From: Acidobacteriota bacterium
Lineage (GTDB): Bacteria > Acidobacteriota > Vicinamibacteria > Vicinamibacterales > UBA2999
DNA length: 64,000 bases
Direction of reading: 5' to 3'
NCBI GenBank assembly: GCA_947482665.1
Contig: CANKJK010000012.1
Location: 65,114 to 129,113, forward strand
This document shows positions 53,552 to 62,335 of the stretch, piece by piece; the first letter of the stretch is position 1, and every line of letters starts with the position of its first letter. The position numbers and the translations under genes were made by a program. Below the pieces are notes generated by a model. The model saw only the letters and a program-made list of their open reading frames with translations, was not told the origin of the DNA and ran no database searches.

Positions 53552-55930
53552 ATGGACGAGTCTAAGGCTGGGCCAGGCGTGGCTCGGCAAGAGGGAGACG
53601 CCGCAGCGGGGACGCTCCGCCGCGCCGCGCTTCGCCAGTTTGTCCGCGGTCTTGGCAAGGCACGCGACCTGACGTCGGTCTGCGCCACAGCGGTCGACAC
53701 GCTGGTCTCCGGTATCGACAACCGGGGCGTGGCCATCGTGCGCCGGGAAGAAGCCGGTTTCCGAGTGCTGGCGTCCCGAGGAGTCTCGGCTGCGTATGTG
53801 GAGGCACTCGAACGCGGCGTCGTTGCCTTCCCGGCGTCCCCGAATCAGGAGCCTCAGCTCATTCAGGGCCTGCCCGAGCATCCCACCTTGGCCCCCGTTC
53901 GGTCGATCCTCCTGGATCAGGGATTCGTCAGTTGCCTGTCCGTGACGCTGACAGAAGACGGGAAGGACCAGGGGCGGTGTCTGCTGTTCCGCGATGTGGC
54001 CTGGCAAGCCGATACGTCAGAGATCCAGTTCGCTGAACTGCTCGCGGAGCACGTGGCGGCAGCCATGCAACGACAGCGTCTGGAAGACCGCCATGCCGGC
54101 CTGCGCTCCCTCGCCAGACGGGTCATCGAGGCCTCACCGCATCTGGTGTCGGTGAAGGACCTGCAGGGGCGGTATCTCATCTTCAATGCGAAGGCGGTTG
54201 AGATGACCGGCTTGGCCGAGAAAGATGTAATGGGGCGCACCGATGCCGAGCTGTTTCCGGTGGCGATGGCGGCCCATGCCAGGGAACTCGATGACATCGT
54301 GTGTCGCACGGGCACGGGCCCGACGTACGAGCAACCGTTCATCCGGCCTGACGGGACCAGCCGCCTGCTCCACACCACCAAGAGTCCGTTCTTCGACCAC
54401 GCCGGGCGCATTGCCGGGGTTCTCTCGATCACCGTCGACCGGACGGCCCAGATAGAGGCGGACGAACAGCGCCTGCGTGCTGAGGCGATGTTCAGCGCGC
54501 TGGTCCAGCAGTCACGGGACTTCTTCCTCATCGTGGGAAGCGACGGGGTGACCTGGGCCAGTGCCGCCTTCTTCCGACTGCTGGGATGGGCGGAGGCCGA
54601 CGTCGTCGGCAGGCCCCTGGCGGCCTTCGCGCATCCGGATGATGCCGAGCGGGTCAGGGGCCTCGTGAGTGCCGCGGAGCGCAATGCCGACGTCACTCGA
54701 CTGATTGAGCTGCGTCTCCTGAGAGCGGATGGGGGAAGTCTGCCGGTGGAACTCCTGGCGAGCGACCAGCGCTTCGACCCCGTCATCGCCGGGGTGCTGA
54801 TCTCCGGGCGGGATGTCTCCGAGCGCCTGCAGGAAGCGGAACGCCGGAGGCGCGCCGATCGGATGGAGTCCGTCGGCCGGCTGGCGGGCGGTATCGCGCA
54901 CGACTTCAACAACCTGCTGATGGTGGTGACGGCCAACGTCGACGTGCTGCTGAACGAGCCGCATCTGGACGCGCAGCGCGACATGCTGATGGAAATCGGG
55001 ACGGCCGCCACCAGCGCCGCGAGCCTGACCCGCCAGCTGCTCCGGTTTTCATCCGGCCGCGCCGATCCCGCCGGAGACTGCGATCTGGCCGACGTCGTGG
55101 AGTCCATGCGCTCGCTCTTGACTCGCTCCTGTGGTGCCAGAGTCGCCCTGCAGGTGGAGGCACAGCCGGTGACCGTGCGCGTCAACCGTGCCGCCTGCGA
55201 ACAGCTGGTCATGAACCTGGTCCTGAACGCCCGCGATGCCGTGGGAGGCGACGGTGTCGTTGGTCTGCGCATCGGACCGGTGGACACGGGCTGGGCGGAA
55301 CTCGTCGTGTCCGATGACGGCCAGGGAATGGATGTTGAGACGCGGGCCCACGCCTTCGACCCGTTCTACACCACCAAAGCGGTGGGCAAGGGGACCGGCC
55401 TGGGATTGGCCACGGTGCACCGGGTCGTGACCGATGCCGGGGGCACCATTGACCTCTCCAGTGAGCCGGGTCGTGGCACGACCGTCTCCATCAGGCTGCC
55501 AGCCTCCGCTGGCATCGTGCGGGAGGCTCCCAGCCCACTCCCGGCCCAAGCGGCACCCGCCCAGGGGGAGACGATTCTGCTGGTCGATGACGAGGCCCTG
55601 GTGCGGGGGATGATCCGCCGCCTCCTGGTCAAGCGAGGCTACACGGTCATCGAGGCGGCCTCTGGCGATGAGGCGGTCGCATGCTTTGGTGAGCATGCCG
55701 ATGCTGTCGCCCTGTTGCTGACGGATGTCACCATGCCCGGCATGGACGGCTGGGAACTGTCGCAGCAACTGCTGGCGCTGAAGCCGGGATTGCCCGTGTT
55801 GTACATGTCCGGGTACAACGCGGTGCCCACGCTGCAATCGGCTGACGAGCGGGGAGATCTGCTGCCGAAGCCGATCAAGCCGGCTGACCTGGCCAGGGCC
55901 GTTCGTGCGGCGCTGGACCAGCGCACGTAG
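53552..55930 (+). CDS. Cytosolic hybrid histidine kinase (GAF-PAS-PAS-HK-REC)
   Basis: The ATG at 53552 has GGAGG six bases upstream. The 792-residue product has no membrane segment. A GAF-like domain occupies about 20-190, PAS domains about 195-305 and 310-430, and HisKA carries GGIAHDFNNLLMVV (phospho-His near 449). HATPase_c follows, with NLVLNARDAVGGDG and GTGLGLATVHR. A receiver at about 672-785 has acceptor Asp near 723 (LLLTDVTMPGMDG). It is divergent from the solute-binding protein gene and precedes the chemosensory operon; no dedicated output regulator is adjacent. Confidence 0.9.
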   Translation: MDESKAGPGVARQEGDAAAGTLRRAALRQFVRGLGKARDLTSVCATAVDTLVSGIDNRGVAIVRREEAGFRVLASRGVSAAYVEALERGVVAFPASPNQEPQLIQGLPEHPTLAPVRSILLDQGFVSCLSVTLTEDGKDQGRCLLFRDVAWQADTSEIQFAELLAEHVAAAMQRQRLEDRHAGLRSLARRVIEASPHLVSVKDLQGRYLIFNAKAVEMTGLAEKDVMGRTDAELFPVAMAAHARELDDIVCRTGTGPTYEQPFIRPDGTSRLLHTTKSPFFDHAGRIAGVLSITVDRTAQIEADEQRLRAEAMFSALVQQSRDFFLIVGSDGVTWASAAFFRLLGWAEADVVGRPLAAFAHPDDAERVRGLVSAAERNADVTRLIELRLLRADGGSLPVELLASDQRFDPVIAGVLISGRDVSERLQEAERRRRADRMESVGRLAGGIAHDFNNLLMVVTANVDVLLNEPHLDAQRDMLMEIGTAATSAASLTRQLLRFSSGRADPAGDCDLADVVESMRSLLTRSCGARVALQVEAQPVTVRVNRAACEQLVMNLVLNARDAVGGDGVVGLRIGPVDTGWAELVVSDDGQGMDVETRAHAFDPFYTTKAVGKGTGLGLATVHRVVTDAGGTIDLSSEPGRGTTVSIRLPASAGIVREAPSPLPAQAAPAQGETILLVDDEALVRGMIRRLLVKRGYTVIEAASGDEAVACFGEHADAVALLLTDVTMPGMDGWELSQQLLALKPGLPVLYMSGYNAVPTLQSADERGDLLPKPIKPADLARAVRAALDQRT

Positions 55931-55950
55931 CTCCCTTCATAGCAGGCCCC

Positions 55951-55978
55951 TCAAGGCCTCCCGGCCGCGCGCCGATTA
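55951..55978 (+). promoter_or_regulatory. Sigma-28-like promoter upstream of the chemosensory operon
   Basis: TCAA at 55951-55954 and GCCGATTA at 55971-55978 are 16 bases apart, one more than the motility sigma consensus. The same GCCGATTAG octamer-plus-one occurs before the paralogous receiver-CheX gene at 49823. The leader to the start codon at 56069 would be about 85 bases. Confidence 0.55.
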
Positions 55979-56068
55979 GGGTCCCAGAGACGGTATCGCA
56001 CCGCTGACTGCCCGATGGGGGCAGGACCGCACACGCGGTTACGCAGGTACGTGCCCTCAGGCGACTTC

Positions 56069-57448
56069 ATGAACGCACTGGTCTGTGACGACGATGCCTC
56101 CACCCGCTTTGCCGCTCGCCGGCTGCTCGAGGAACAGTTCGGGTGCGTGGTGTACGAGGCCGCCGACGGCGCCGAAGCCCTGACGCTCCTGTCCCGCCGC
56201 CGCATGGCGTTCATGTTGCTGGATGTCGACATGCCGGGACTGAGCGGACACGACACGCTCGAAGAGGTGCGGGCCTCCGACATGACCAAGGCCCTGCCCG
56301 TCGTCGTGCTGTCGAACGAACGGCGCGAGCACGCCATCATCCGGCTGATGCAGTTGGGCATCTCGGACTACCTGTTGAAGCCCATCCGGCCCGCGAGTTT
56401 CACGGCCAAGTTCGAAGCTCTGCTCAAGTCGTTGCCGGCCTCCGTCCGCAATGCGGTCGATGTGGGCGGGATTGTCGTCAGTCCGGAGTCGCCCGCGCTG
56501 GTGGCGGATGGCAGTCTCGACTTCCGATTCTTCTTCGCCACCCAGGTGGGCCGGTATGGTCCGGTGATTCAGGCCGAATCCGGTGCGGCGGCGCTGGCCG
56601 CGTTCAAGCGGTCGCCCCGCGGTGTCGTGTTCGTGGGTGGCGACCTCGGGGTGGTGACGGCCGAACGCCTCGCCACCAAGATCCGGGAAGCACAGCCCAC
56701 CGGCATGCGCATCGTGCGGCTCGCGGATCTCCCGCAGGACGTGCCCCTGCCATCCGAGTTATGGGACGGCGTCATCAAGCGCTCGTATCTGCCGGAGGCG
56801 TTCCGCGAGGCGATCCGGCCCTACGTCTTTATCCCGGGTCCCCTGTCGACACTCGGCAAGGTGATTCCCAACATGACCGAAGTCATCGACGCCGCGGCGG
56901 CCAATGTCTTCGGGACGATGTTCAACACCGAAGTCGCGCAGTCCAAGGCCGAGACGCCTGTTGCCGTGGCCTTTACGGCCACGCTCGATGTCACGCTGCT
57001 GGACCGCTTCGTGGTCCGCGTGGGTCTGCACCTGCCCATGGAAGCGGCCGCCAGCGTCGGCGGGCAACTGCTCGGCATTCCCAGCCAGGAACTGGGAGAG
57101 GAAGACCTGCAGTCCATTACCGGGGAACTGGCCAATCTGCTCTCGGGCCGGCTCCATGCCCGCTTCCGCGAGCGGGAACTGGCGAGCACTGTCGGCCTTC
57201 CGTCAGTGAGTGTCGGACCCGCGTTCGCCAGGCCAGCCGAAACAGACGGCGTCCTGCACCGGTATGCCCTCCCCATGGTTGGAGACTTCTTCCTGTCCAT
57301 CACGGTGACCGAGGAGCCGACCGCTCCGGCCAAGTCCGAGAATCAGGCCCATTCAGCCCGGGAAGAGGCCGTGCCGGCTGGTCACGACACCACGGTCTCG
57401 ACACCGGACGAGCACCGCTCGCCGGCCAGCGCACAGCCGGCGGCATAG
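56069..57448 (+). CDS. Receiver, degenerate receiver and CheX-type phosphatase fusion (copy 2)
   Basis: The ATG at 56069 gives a 459-residue product that aligns with the product at 48558 along its length. The first receiver (1-120) has acidic residues DDD at 7-9, acceptor Asp52 in LLDVDMPG and Lys in YLLKPI. The second, about 140-245, has VFVGGDLGVV where the acceptor should be, so it is degenerate. The CheX-like part (about 270-415) keeps ExxN in GELANLLSGR. The C-terminal 45 residues are polar and probably disordered. It lies 28 bases before cheA and is most likely the first gene of the chemosensory operon, supplying its phosphatase. Confidence 0.8.
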   Translation: MNALVCDDDASTRFAARRLLEEQFGCVVYEAADGAEALTLLSRRRMAFMLLDVDMPGLSGHDTLEEVRASDMTKALPVVVLSNERREHAIIRLMQLGISDYLLKPIRPASFTAKFEALLKSLPASVRNAVDVGGIVVSPESPALVADGSLDFRFFFATQVGRYGPVIQAESGAAALAAFKRSPRGVVFVGGDLGVVTAERLATKIREAQPTGMRIVRLADLPQDVPLPSELWDGVIKRSYLPEAFREAIRPYVFIPGPLSTLGKVIPNMTEVIDAAAANVFGTMFNTEVAQSKAETPVAVAFTATLDVTLLDRFVVRVGLHLPMEAAASVGGQLLGIPSQELGEEDLQSITGELANLLSGRLHARFRERELASTVGLPSVSVGPAFARPAETDGVLHRYALPMVGDFFLSITVTEEPTAPAKSENQAHSAREEAVPAGHDTTVSTPDEHRSPASAQPAA

Positions 57449-57476
57449 CACTTGCCAGTTCAGTGAGGCACAGCAC

Positions 57477-59720
57477 ATGGACACGAATCCTGAAATCATC
57501 AAAGAGTTCCTGATCGACTGCTACGAGAACCTCGACCGGCTCGACTCCGAGCTGGTGGCGCTCGAGCAGGACCCCGGCAATGCGTCGCGGCTGGCCAGTG
57601 CCTTCCGTACGGCGCACACGATCAAAGGCGCGGCCGGCTTCCTTGCGTTCGGCAAGCTGGAGAAGATCACGCACGTCGGGGAGAACCTGCTCTCCAAGAT
57701 GCGTGACGGGAAACTGGTGTTGAACCAGGACGTGACCAACGGACTGTTGCGGATGATCGACGCCGTCCGGGAGATTGCCGAGTACGTCGAAGCCCACGGC
57801 TGTGAGCCCTCGACCGACTACGGTGCCGTGGTGACCCTGCTTCGCACCCTGGACGAAGAGACCTCCGCCCCCCCGCCGGCTCAGGCCGAGGCGACGCCCG
57901 CGGTCGACGCGCCGGTAGCCGTTGCTGCTCCGCCCACTCCGGTCCCCGCTCCCGTCGCCGTCGCTCAGGTGGCGGAGGTGCCTCCGCTGGACCACCTGTT
58001 CGTGGCGGACCCCGCCGACGCCGGACGGTCGGACGCCGATAGCCCGAACAACAAGAAACAGGCCGTGTCCGACACGGCCCTGCGCGTCGATGTGGATCTG
58101 CTCGACAAGCTGATGACGCTGGTCGGCGAGCTCGTCCTGGCGCGGAATCAGATTCTGCAGCTGACCTCCGAGCAGGCCGACAGCGGACTCGCCAGCGCGA
58201 CGCAGCGGCTGAACCTGGTGACCTCGGATCTGCAGGAGGGCGTCATGAAGACGCGCATGCAGCCGATCGGCAACATCTGGAGCAAGTTCCCGCGCGTGGT
58301 GCGTGACGTGGCCACGCAGTGCGGCAAGCAGGTTCGAATCGAGATGGAGGGCAAGGAGACAGACCTCGACAAGACCATCATCGAGGCCATCAAGGATCCG
58401 CTCACCCACATTGTCCGGAACGCGGTGGACCACGGTGTCGAGGACCCCGCCATCCGGACCCAGCGCGGCAAGGCCGCCGAAGGCGTCCTGCGCCTGCGCG
58501 CGTTCCACGAGGGCGGCCAGATCAACATCGAGATTGCCGACGACGGCGCCGGCATCGACCCGGAAAAGATTCGTGCGACGGCCGTCCGCCGCGGCGTCAT
58601 CACCCAGGAGCAGGCCGCCCGGATGAGCGACCACGAGGCGATTCGCCTGGTGTTCGCACCCGGTTTCTCCACCGCGGAGACGGTGACCAATATCTCGGGT
58701 CGAGGCGTCGGCATGGACGTCGTCAAGACGAACATCGAGAAGATCGGGGGCCAGGTCGACATCCAGAGCCGTGTCGGCGAAGGAACGACCCTCAAGATCA
58801 AGATTCCCCTGACCCTCGCCATCATTCCGGCCCTCATCATCACGAGCGCCGACGGGGCGCGCTACGCCATCCCGCAGGTGAATCTGCTCGAGTTGGTCCG
58901 CCTGGAAGCCGAAGCGGCCGCCAGTGCCATCGAGCGCATCAAGGGGGCCCAGTTCTATCGGTTGCGCGGGAATCTCCTGCCGCTGGTCCATCTGCATCGT
59001 GCCCTGGAGCTGCAGTCGTATCAGGGCGAAGGCGACCACGCCATCAACATCGTGGTGCTCAAGGCGGATAACCGGCAGTTTGGCCTCGTCGTCGACCGCA
59101 TCAACGACACCGAGGAAATCGTCGTCAAGCCGCTCGGCAAGCAACTGAAGGGCGTGAGTGTCTTCGCGGGCGCCACCATCATGGGCGACGGCACGGTTGC
59201 GCTCATCCTTGATGTGCTCGGGCTGGCGCAGCGCTCGTCGGTGCTCGGAGAGAGCCGCACCAGGAATCAGGCCGACCAGGCACTAGAGACTGCCGGCGCC
59301 GATACCGCCAAGCAGACACTGCTGCTCTTCAGGGCCGGCTCGCACGAACGGCTCGCCATCCCGCTGTCGCAGGTGGCCCGGCTCGAGGAGTTCCCGGCCG
59401 AGATGGTCGAGCGCAGCGGCGGACTCGACGTGGTGCAGTACCGCAACGACATCCTGCCTCTGGTGGCGATGTGGGGAGACCGGTCGGACCGGACGGGTAC
59501 CTCCCGACAGGCCATCGTGTTCGACCACAAGGACGCCCATGTGGCACTGGTGGTCGACCAGATCATCGACATCGTCAACGAGACGGTGGTCGTCCAGAAG
59601 AAGCTGGCTCGCCGGGGTGTCCTCGGATCGGCGGTCATCCAGCAGAAGGTCACCGAGCTTGTCGATGTCAGTGAAGTGCTGGCGGCCGCAGACCGCCAGA
59701 TGACCGGCCAGGCGGCCTAG
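57477..59720 (+). CDS. cheA: Chemotaxis histidine kinase CheA with two CheW-like domains
   Basis: The 747-residue product has an Hpt (P1) domain with phospho-His47 in AHTIKGAAGF, then a Pro/Ala/Val-rich linker (about 122-195) with no recognisable P2. A P3 dimerisation domain follows (DLLDKLMTLVGELVLARNQ split), then the P4 ATPase with HIVRNAVDHGVE near 310 and FAPGFSTAETVTNISGRGVGMDVV across two motifs. The usual CheW-like P5 lies at about 455-590. A second CheW-like region, from about 612 to 740 (LLLFRAGSHERLAIPLSQV), follows. The extra P5-like domain may alter array packing or recruit another receptor type. Confidence 0.95.
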   Translation: MDTNPEIIKEFLIDCYENLDRLDSELVALEQDPGNASRLASAFRTAHTIKGAAGFLAFGKLEKITHVGENLLSKMRDGKLVLNQDVTNGLLRMIDAVREIAEYVEAHGCEPSTDYGAVVTLLRTLDEETSAPPPAQAEATPAVDAPVAVAAPPTPVPAPVAVAQVAEVPPLDHLFVADPADAGRSDADSPNNKKQAVSDTALRVDVDLLDKLMTLVGELVLARNQILQLTSEQADSGLASATQRLNLVTSDLQEGVMKTRMQPIGNIWSKFPRVVRDVATQCGKQVRIEMEGKETDLDKTIIEAIKDPLTHIVRNAVDHGVEDPAIRTQRGKAAEGVLRLRAFHEGGQINIEIADDGAGIDPEKIRATAVRRGVITQEQAARMSDHEAIRLVFAPGFSTAETVTNISGRGVGMDVVKTNIEKIGGQVDIQSRVGEGTTLKIKIPLTLAIIPALIITSADGARYAIPQVNLLELVRLEAEAAASAIERIKGAQFYRLRGNLLPLVHLHRALELQSYQGEGDHAINIVVLKADNRQFGLVVDRINDTEEIVVKPLGKQLKGVSVFAGATIMGDGTVALILDVLGLAQRSSVLGESRTRNQADQALETAGADTAKQTLLLFRAGSHERLAIPLSQVARLEEFPAEMVERSGGLDVVQYRNDILPLVAMWGDRSDRTGTSRQAIVFDHKDAHVALVVDQIIDIVNETVVVQKKLARRGVLGSAVIQQKVTELVDVSEVLAAADRQMTGQAA

Positions 59721-59729
59721 AGGCACACC

Positions 59730-60221
59730 ATGTCCAATCAATGCGCCACGTTCTACGTTGACGGCCTGCACTTCGGGGTCGAGGTCCTGCAGGTGCAGGA
59801 AGTCATCCGGTATCAGCAGATGACCAGGGTTCCGCTGGCACCCACGGTCGTCGAGGGCCTCATCAACCTGCGCGGCCAGATCGTGACCGCGCTGGATCTG
59901 CGGCGCCGTCTGGGTCTGCCGGATCGGCCGGACGGACATCGTCCGATGAACATCGTTGTCCGCACCGAAGACGGCGTCATCAGCCTCCTCGTCGACGAGA
60001 TTGGGGATGTCGTCGACGTGCAGCCAGACGAATTCGAGGCCGTGCCCGAGACCGTGCGCAGTGAAGTCGCCGGTCTGGTCACGGGTGTCTACAAGCGGAA
60101 GGAGCGGCTGCTCCTGTTGCTCGACGTCAATCGCGCCGTTGCGGTGGATGGCGATCGCATGTTGCCCGGGGGCTCGAGCAGCGCCGGGGCTACCAGTTCC
60201 ACGAAGTCACAGGTCAACTAA
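59730..60221 (+). CDS. cheW: Chemotaxis coupling protein CheW
   Basis: This 163-residue protein is a single CheW domain: CATFYVDGLHFGVEVLQVQEV in the first strands, PTVVEGLINLRGQIVTALDL, then ISLLVDEIGDVVDV. It begins nine bases after cheA stops. It couples receptors to CheA in the cytosolic signalling array. The C-terminal 15 residues are Ser/Gly-rich and probably flexible. Confidence 0.95.
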   Translation: MSNQCATFYVDGLHFGVEVLQVQEVIRYQQMTRVPLAPTVVEGLINLRGQIVTALDLRRRLGLPDRPDGHRPMNIVVRTEDGVISLLVDEIGDVVDVQPDEFEAVPETVRSEVAGLVTGVYKRKERLLLLLDVNRAVAVDGDRMLPGGSSSAGATSSTKSQVN

Positions 60222-60257
60222 CACAAGCGACGGCCGCGAGCCGTGGGGAGAATGGCA

Positions 60258-61865
60258 GTGTCAAACGGACGATTCAAGCAGGTCGGCAATCTCGCGATGA
60301 AGGCGGAGCCGGAGTCGGCAACGACGTCGCATGTGGAAGGTACCAACGACGCGCAGCGCTTCCAGGGCGCGCTGGACGGTGTCTCGAATGCTGTGATGAT
60401 GGTGGACCGCGACTTCGTCGTCCAGTACATCAACAAGGCGTCGTACGAAATCTTCAGCAAGTACGGGCCCGAGTTCAAGAAGGCCTTTCCCACGTTCGAC
60501 CCGTCGAATCTGATCGGGGCCTGCATCGATGTGTTCCACAAGAACCCGGCACATCAGCGGGCACTGCTGTCCGATCCGTCGCGACTGCCCCACAAGGCGA
60601 ACATCAAAGTCGGCGACCTGTGGTTCTCGCTGAATGTCAGCGCGATCATCGAGGACGGCGTCTACACCGGCAACACGCTGGAGTGGGCCAATGTGACCGA
60701 GTCCAGCTTCATCCAGGGCCAGATCGACGCCATCAACCGGTCCCAGGCCGTGATTGCGTTCGAGACGGACGGCACGGTCGTGACGGCCAATGACAACTTC
60801 CTGCAGACGCTCGGCTACCGCCTCGACGAGGTGCAGGGCCGCCACCACAGCATGTTCGTGGACCCGGCCTATGCGGCGAGCCCCGAATACAAGCAGTTCT
60901 GGAACGACCTGCGCGCCGGCAAATACCAGGCGGGTGACTACAGGCGGATCGCGAAGAACGGGAAGGACGTCTGGATCCAGGCCTCCTACAACCCGATTCT
61001 GGATGTGAAGGGCAACGTGATGAAGGTCGTGAAGTTCGCGACGGACATCAGCGAGACCGCCCGCCTGATCCAGGGTGTCCGCGAGAACGCCAACTCTCTG
61101 GCGGCCTCCGCTGAAGAGCTGACCGCAGTCAGCAAGCAGATGGGCGCCAACGCCGACGAGACGGCGGCCCAGGCCACGGTGGCGTCCGCCGCGTCCGAGC
61201 AGGTCAGCAAGAACGTGCAGACCGTCGCGACGGCGGCCGAGGAGATGAGCGCCTCCATCAAGGAGATCGCCAAGAACGCCAACGACGCAGCCAAGGTCGC
61301 CACGACTGCGGTGAAGGTCGCCGAGACGACCAACACGACGATCACGAAGCTGGGCGAGAGCTCCGCCGAGATCGGCAAGGTCATCAAGGTCATCACCTCC
61401 ATCGCGCAGCAGACCAACCTGCTTGCGCTCAACGCCACCATCGAGGCCGCCCGAGCGGGTGAAGCGGGCAAGGGCTTCGCGGTGGTCGCCAATGAGGTCA
61501 AGGAGCTGGCGAAGGAAACCGCCAAGGCCACCGAGGACATCAGCCAGAAGATCGAGGCCATCCAGGGCGACACGTCCGGCGCGGTGCAGGCCATCGGCCA
61601 GATCAGCGAAATCATCAACCAGATCAACGACATCTCGAACACCATCGCCAGCGCCGTGGAGGAACAGACCGCCACGACGAACGAAATCGGCCGCAATGTG
61701 ACCGAGGCGGCGAAGGGCAGTTCCGAGATTGCCCAGAACATCACCGGCGTCGCCCAGGCGGCGCGCAGCACCAGCGACGGTGCCGGCGATTCCAAGGAAG
61801 CCGCGGTGCAGTTGGCGCAGATGGCTGCCACGCTGCAGTCGCTGGTCAGCCGCTTCAGCTACTAA
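60258..61865 (+). CDS. Soluble methyl-accepting chemotaxis protein with two PAS domains
   Basis: A GTG at 60258 is favoured because GGGGAG lies seven bases upstream; the ATG at 60252 is too close to that site. The 535-residue product has no membrane helix and no HAMP domain, so it is a cytosolic receptor. PAS domains lie at about 30-135 ([17 protein letters not shown]) and 150-265 ([19 protein letters not shown]). The signalling domain (about 270-530) has the conserved hairpin tip at about 381-420 ([18 protein letters not shown], then [13 protein letters not shown]). It probably senses an internal signal such as redox state or a small metabolite. Confidence 0.92.
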   Translation: MSNGRFKQVGNLAMKAEPESATTSHVEGTNDAQRFQGALDGVSNAVMMVDRDFVVQYINKASYEIFSKYGPEFKKAFPTFDPSNLIGACIDVFHKNPAHQRALLSDPSRLPHKANIKVGDLWFSLNVSAIIEDGVYTGNTLEWANVTESSFIQGQIDAINRSQAVIAFETDGTVVTANDNFLQTLGYRLDEVQGRHHSMFVDPAYAASPEYKQFWNDLRAGKYQAGDYRRIAKNGKDVWIQASYNPILDVKGNVMKVVKFATDISETARLIQGVRENANSLAASAEELTAVSKQMGANADETAAQATVASAASEQVSKNVQTVATAAEEMSASIKEIAKNANDAAKVATTAVKVAETTNTTITKLGESSAEIGKVIKVITSIAQQTNLLALNATIEAARAGEAGKGFAVVANEVKELAKETAKATEDISQKIEAIQGDTSGAVQAIGQISEIINQINDISNTIASAVEEQTATTNEIGRNVTEAAKGSSEIAQNITGVAQAARSTSDGAGDSKEAAVQLAQMAATLQSLVSRFSY

Positions 61866-61897
61866 GACACACGAGCCGAGTTGCACGGAGGAATGTC

Positions 61898-62269
61898 ATG
61901 AAAGCACTGGTGGTTGACGACTCACGCGTCATGCGGATGCTGCTGTCGCAGATGTTGAAGGAAGTGGGCTTCTCCGACGTGGCGCAGGCCCAGCACGGCC
62001 GGGAGGGGTTGACTCACCTGACAGGCAATCCGGACGTGCAGCTCGCGCTGGTTGACTGGAACATGCCGGAAATGAGCGGGATCGAGATGGTGGAGGCTGT
62101 CCGGAAGGAGAGCAGCCTCAACGCGACCAAGCTCATGATGGTGACCACCGAGAGTGAGCTGTCCCAGGTCGAACGGGCGCTCACGCTCGGAGCGAACGAA
62201 TACGTGATGAAGCCGTTCACGAAAGATGTGATCACCGACAAGCTGCGGCTGCTCGGCTTCAATCTCTAA
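61898..62269 (+). CDS. cheY: Chemotaxis response regulator CheY
   Basis: The ATG follows GGAGG by six bases. The 123-residue product is a stand-alone receiver with acidic residues D8 and D9, acceptor Asp53 (LALVDWNMP), the conserved Thr (MMVTTESE) and Lys in YVMKPF. It is phosphorylated by CheA and would bind the motor or another output. Dephosphorylation could come from the CheX-fusion protein at the start of the operon. Confidence 0.93.
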   Translation: MKALVVDDSRVMRMLLSQMLKEVGFSDVAQAQHGREGLTHLTGNPDVQLALVDWNMPEMSGIEMVEAVRKESSLNATKLMMVTTESELSQVERALTLGANEYVMKPFTKDVITDKLRLLGFNL

Positions 62270-62335
62270 CTGACGTGGTGCGCCGGCTGCCCCGCCTGAC
62301 GGCGGAGCGGCCGGCGTCCTGCACTGGAGACCGTG

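Noticed and set aside
62281-62316. GC-rich hairpin between cheY and cheB as a terminator
   Set aside because: It has interrupted stems and no T-tract, and cheB continues the same operon with a good start.
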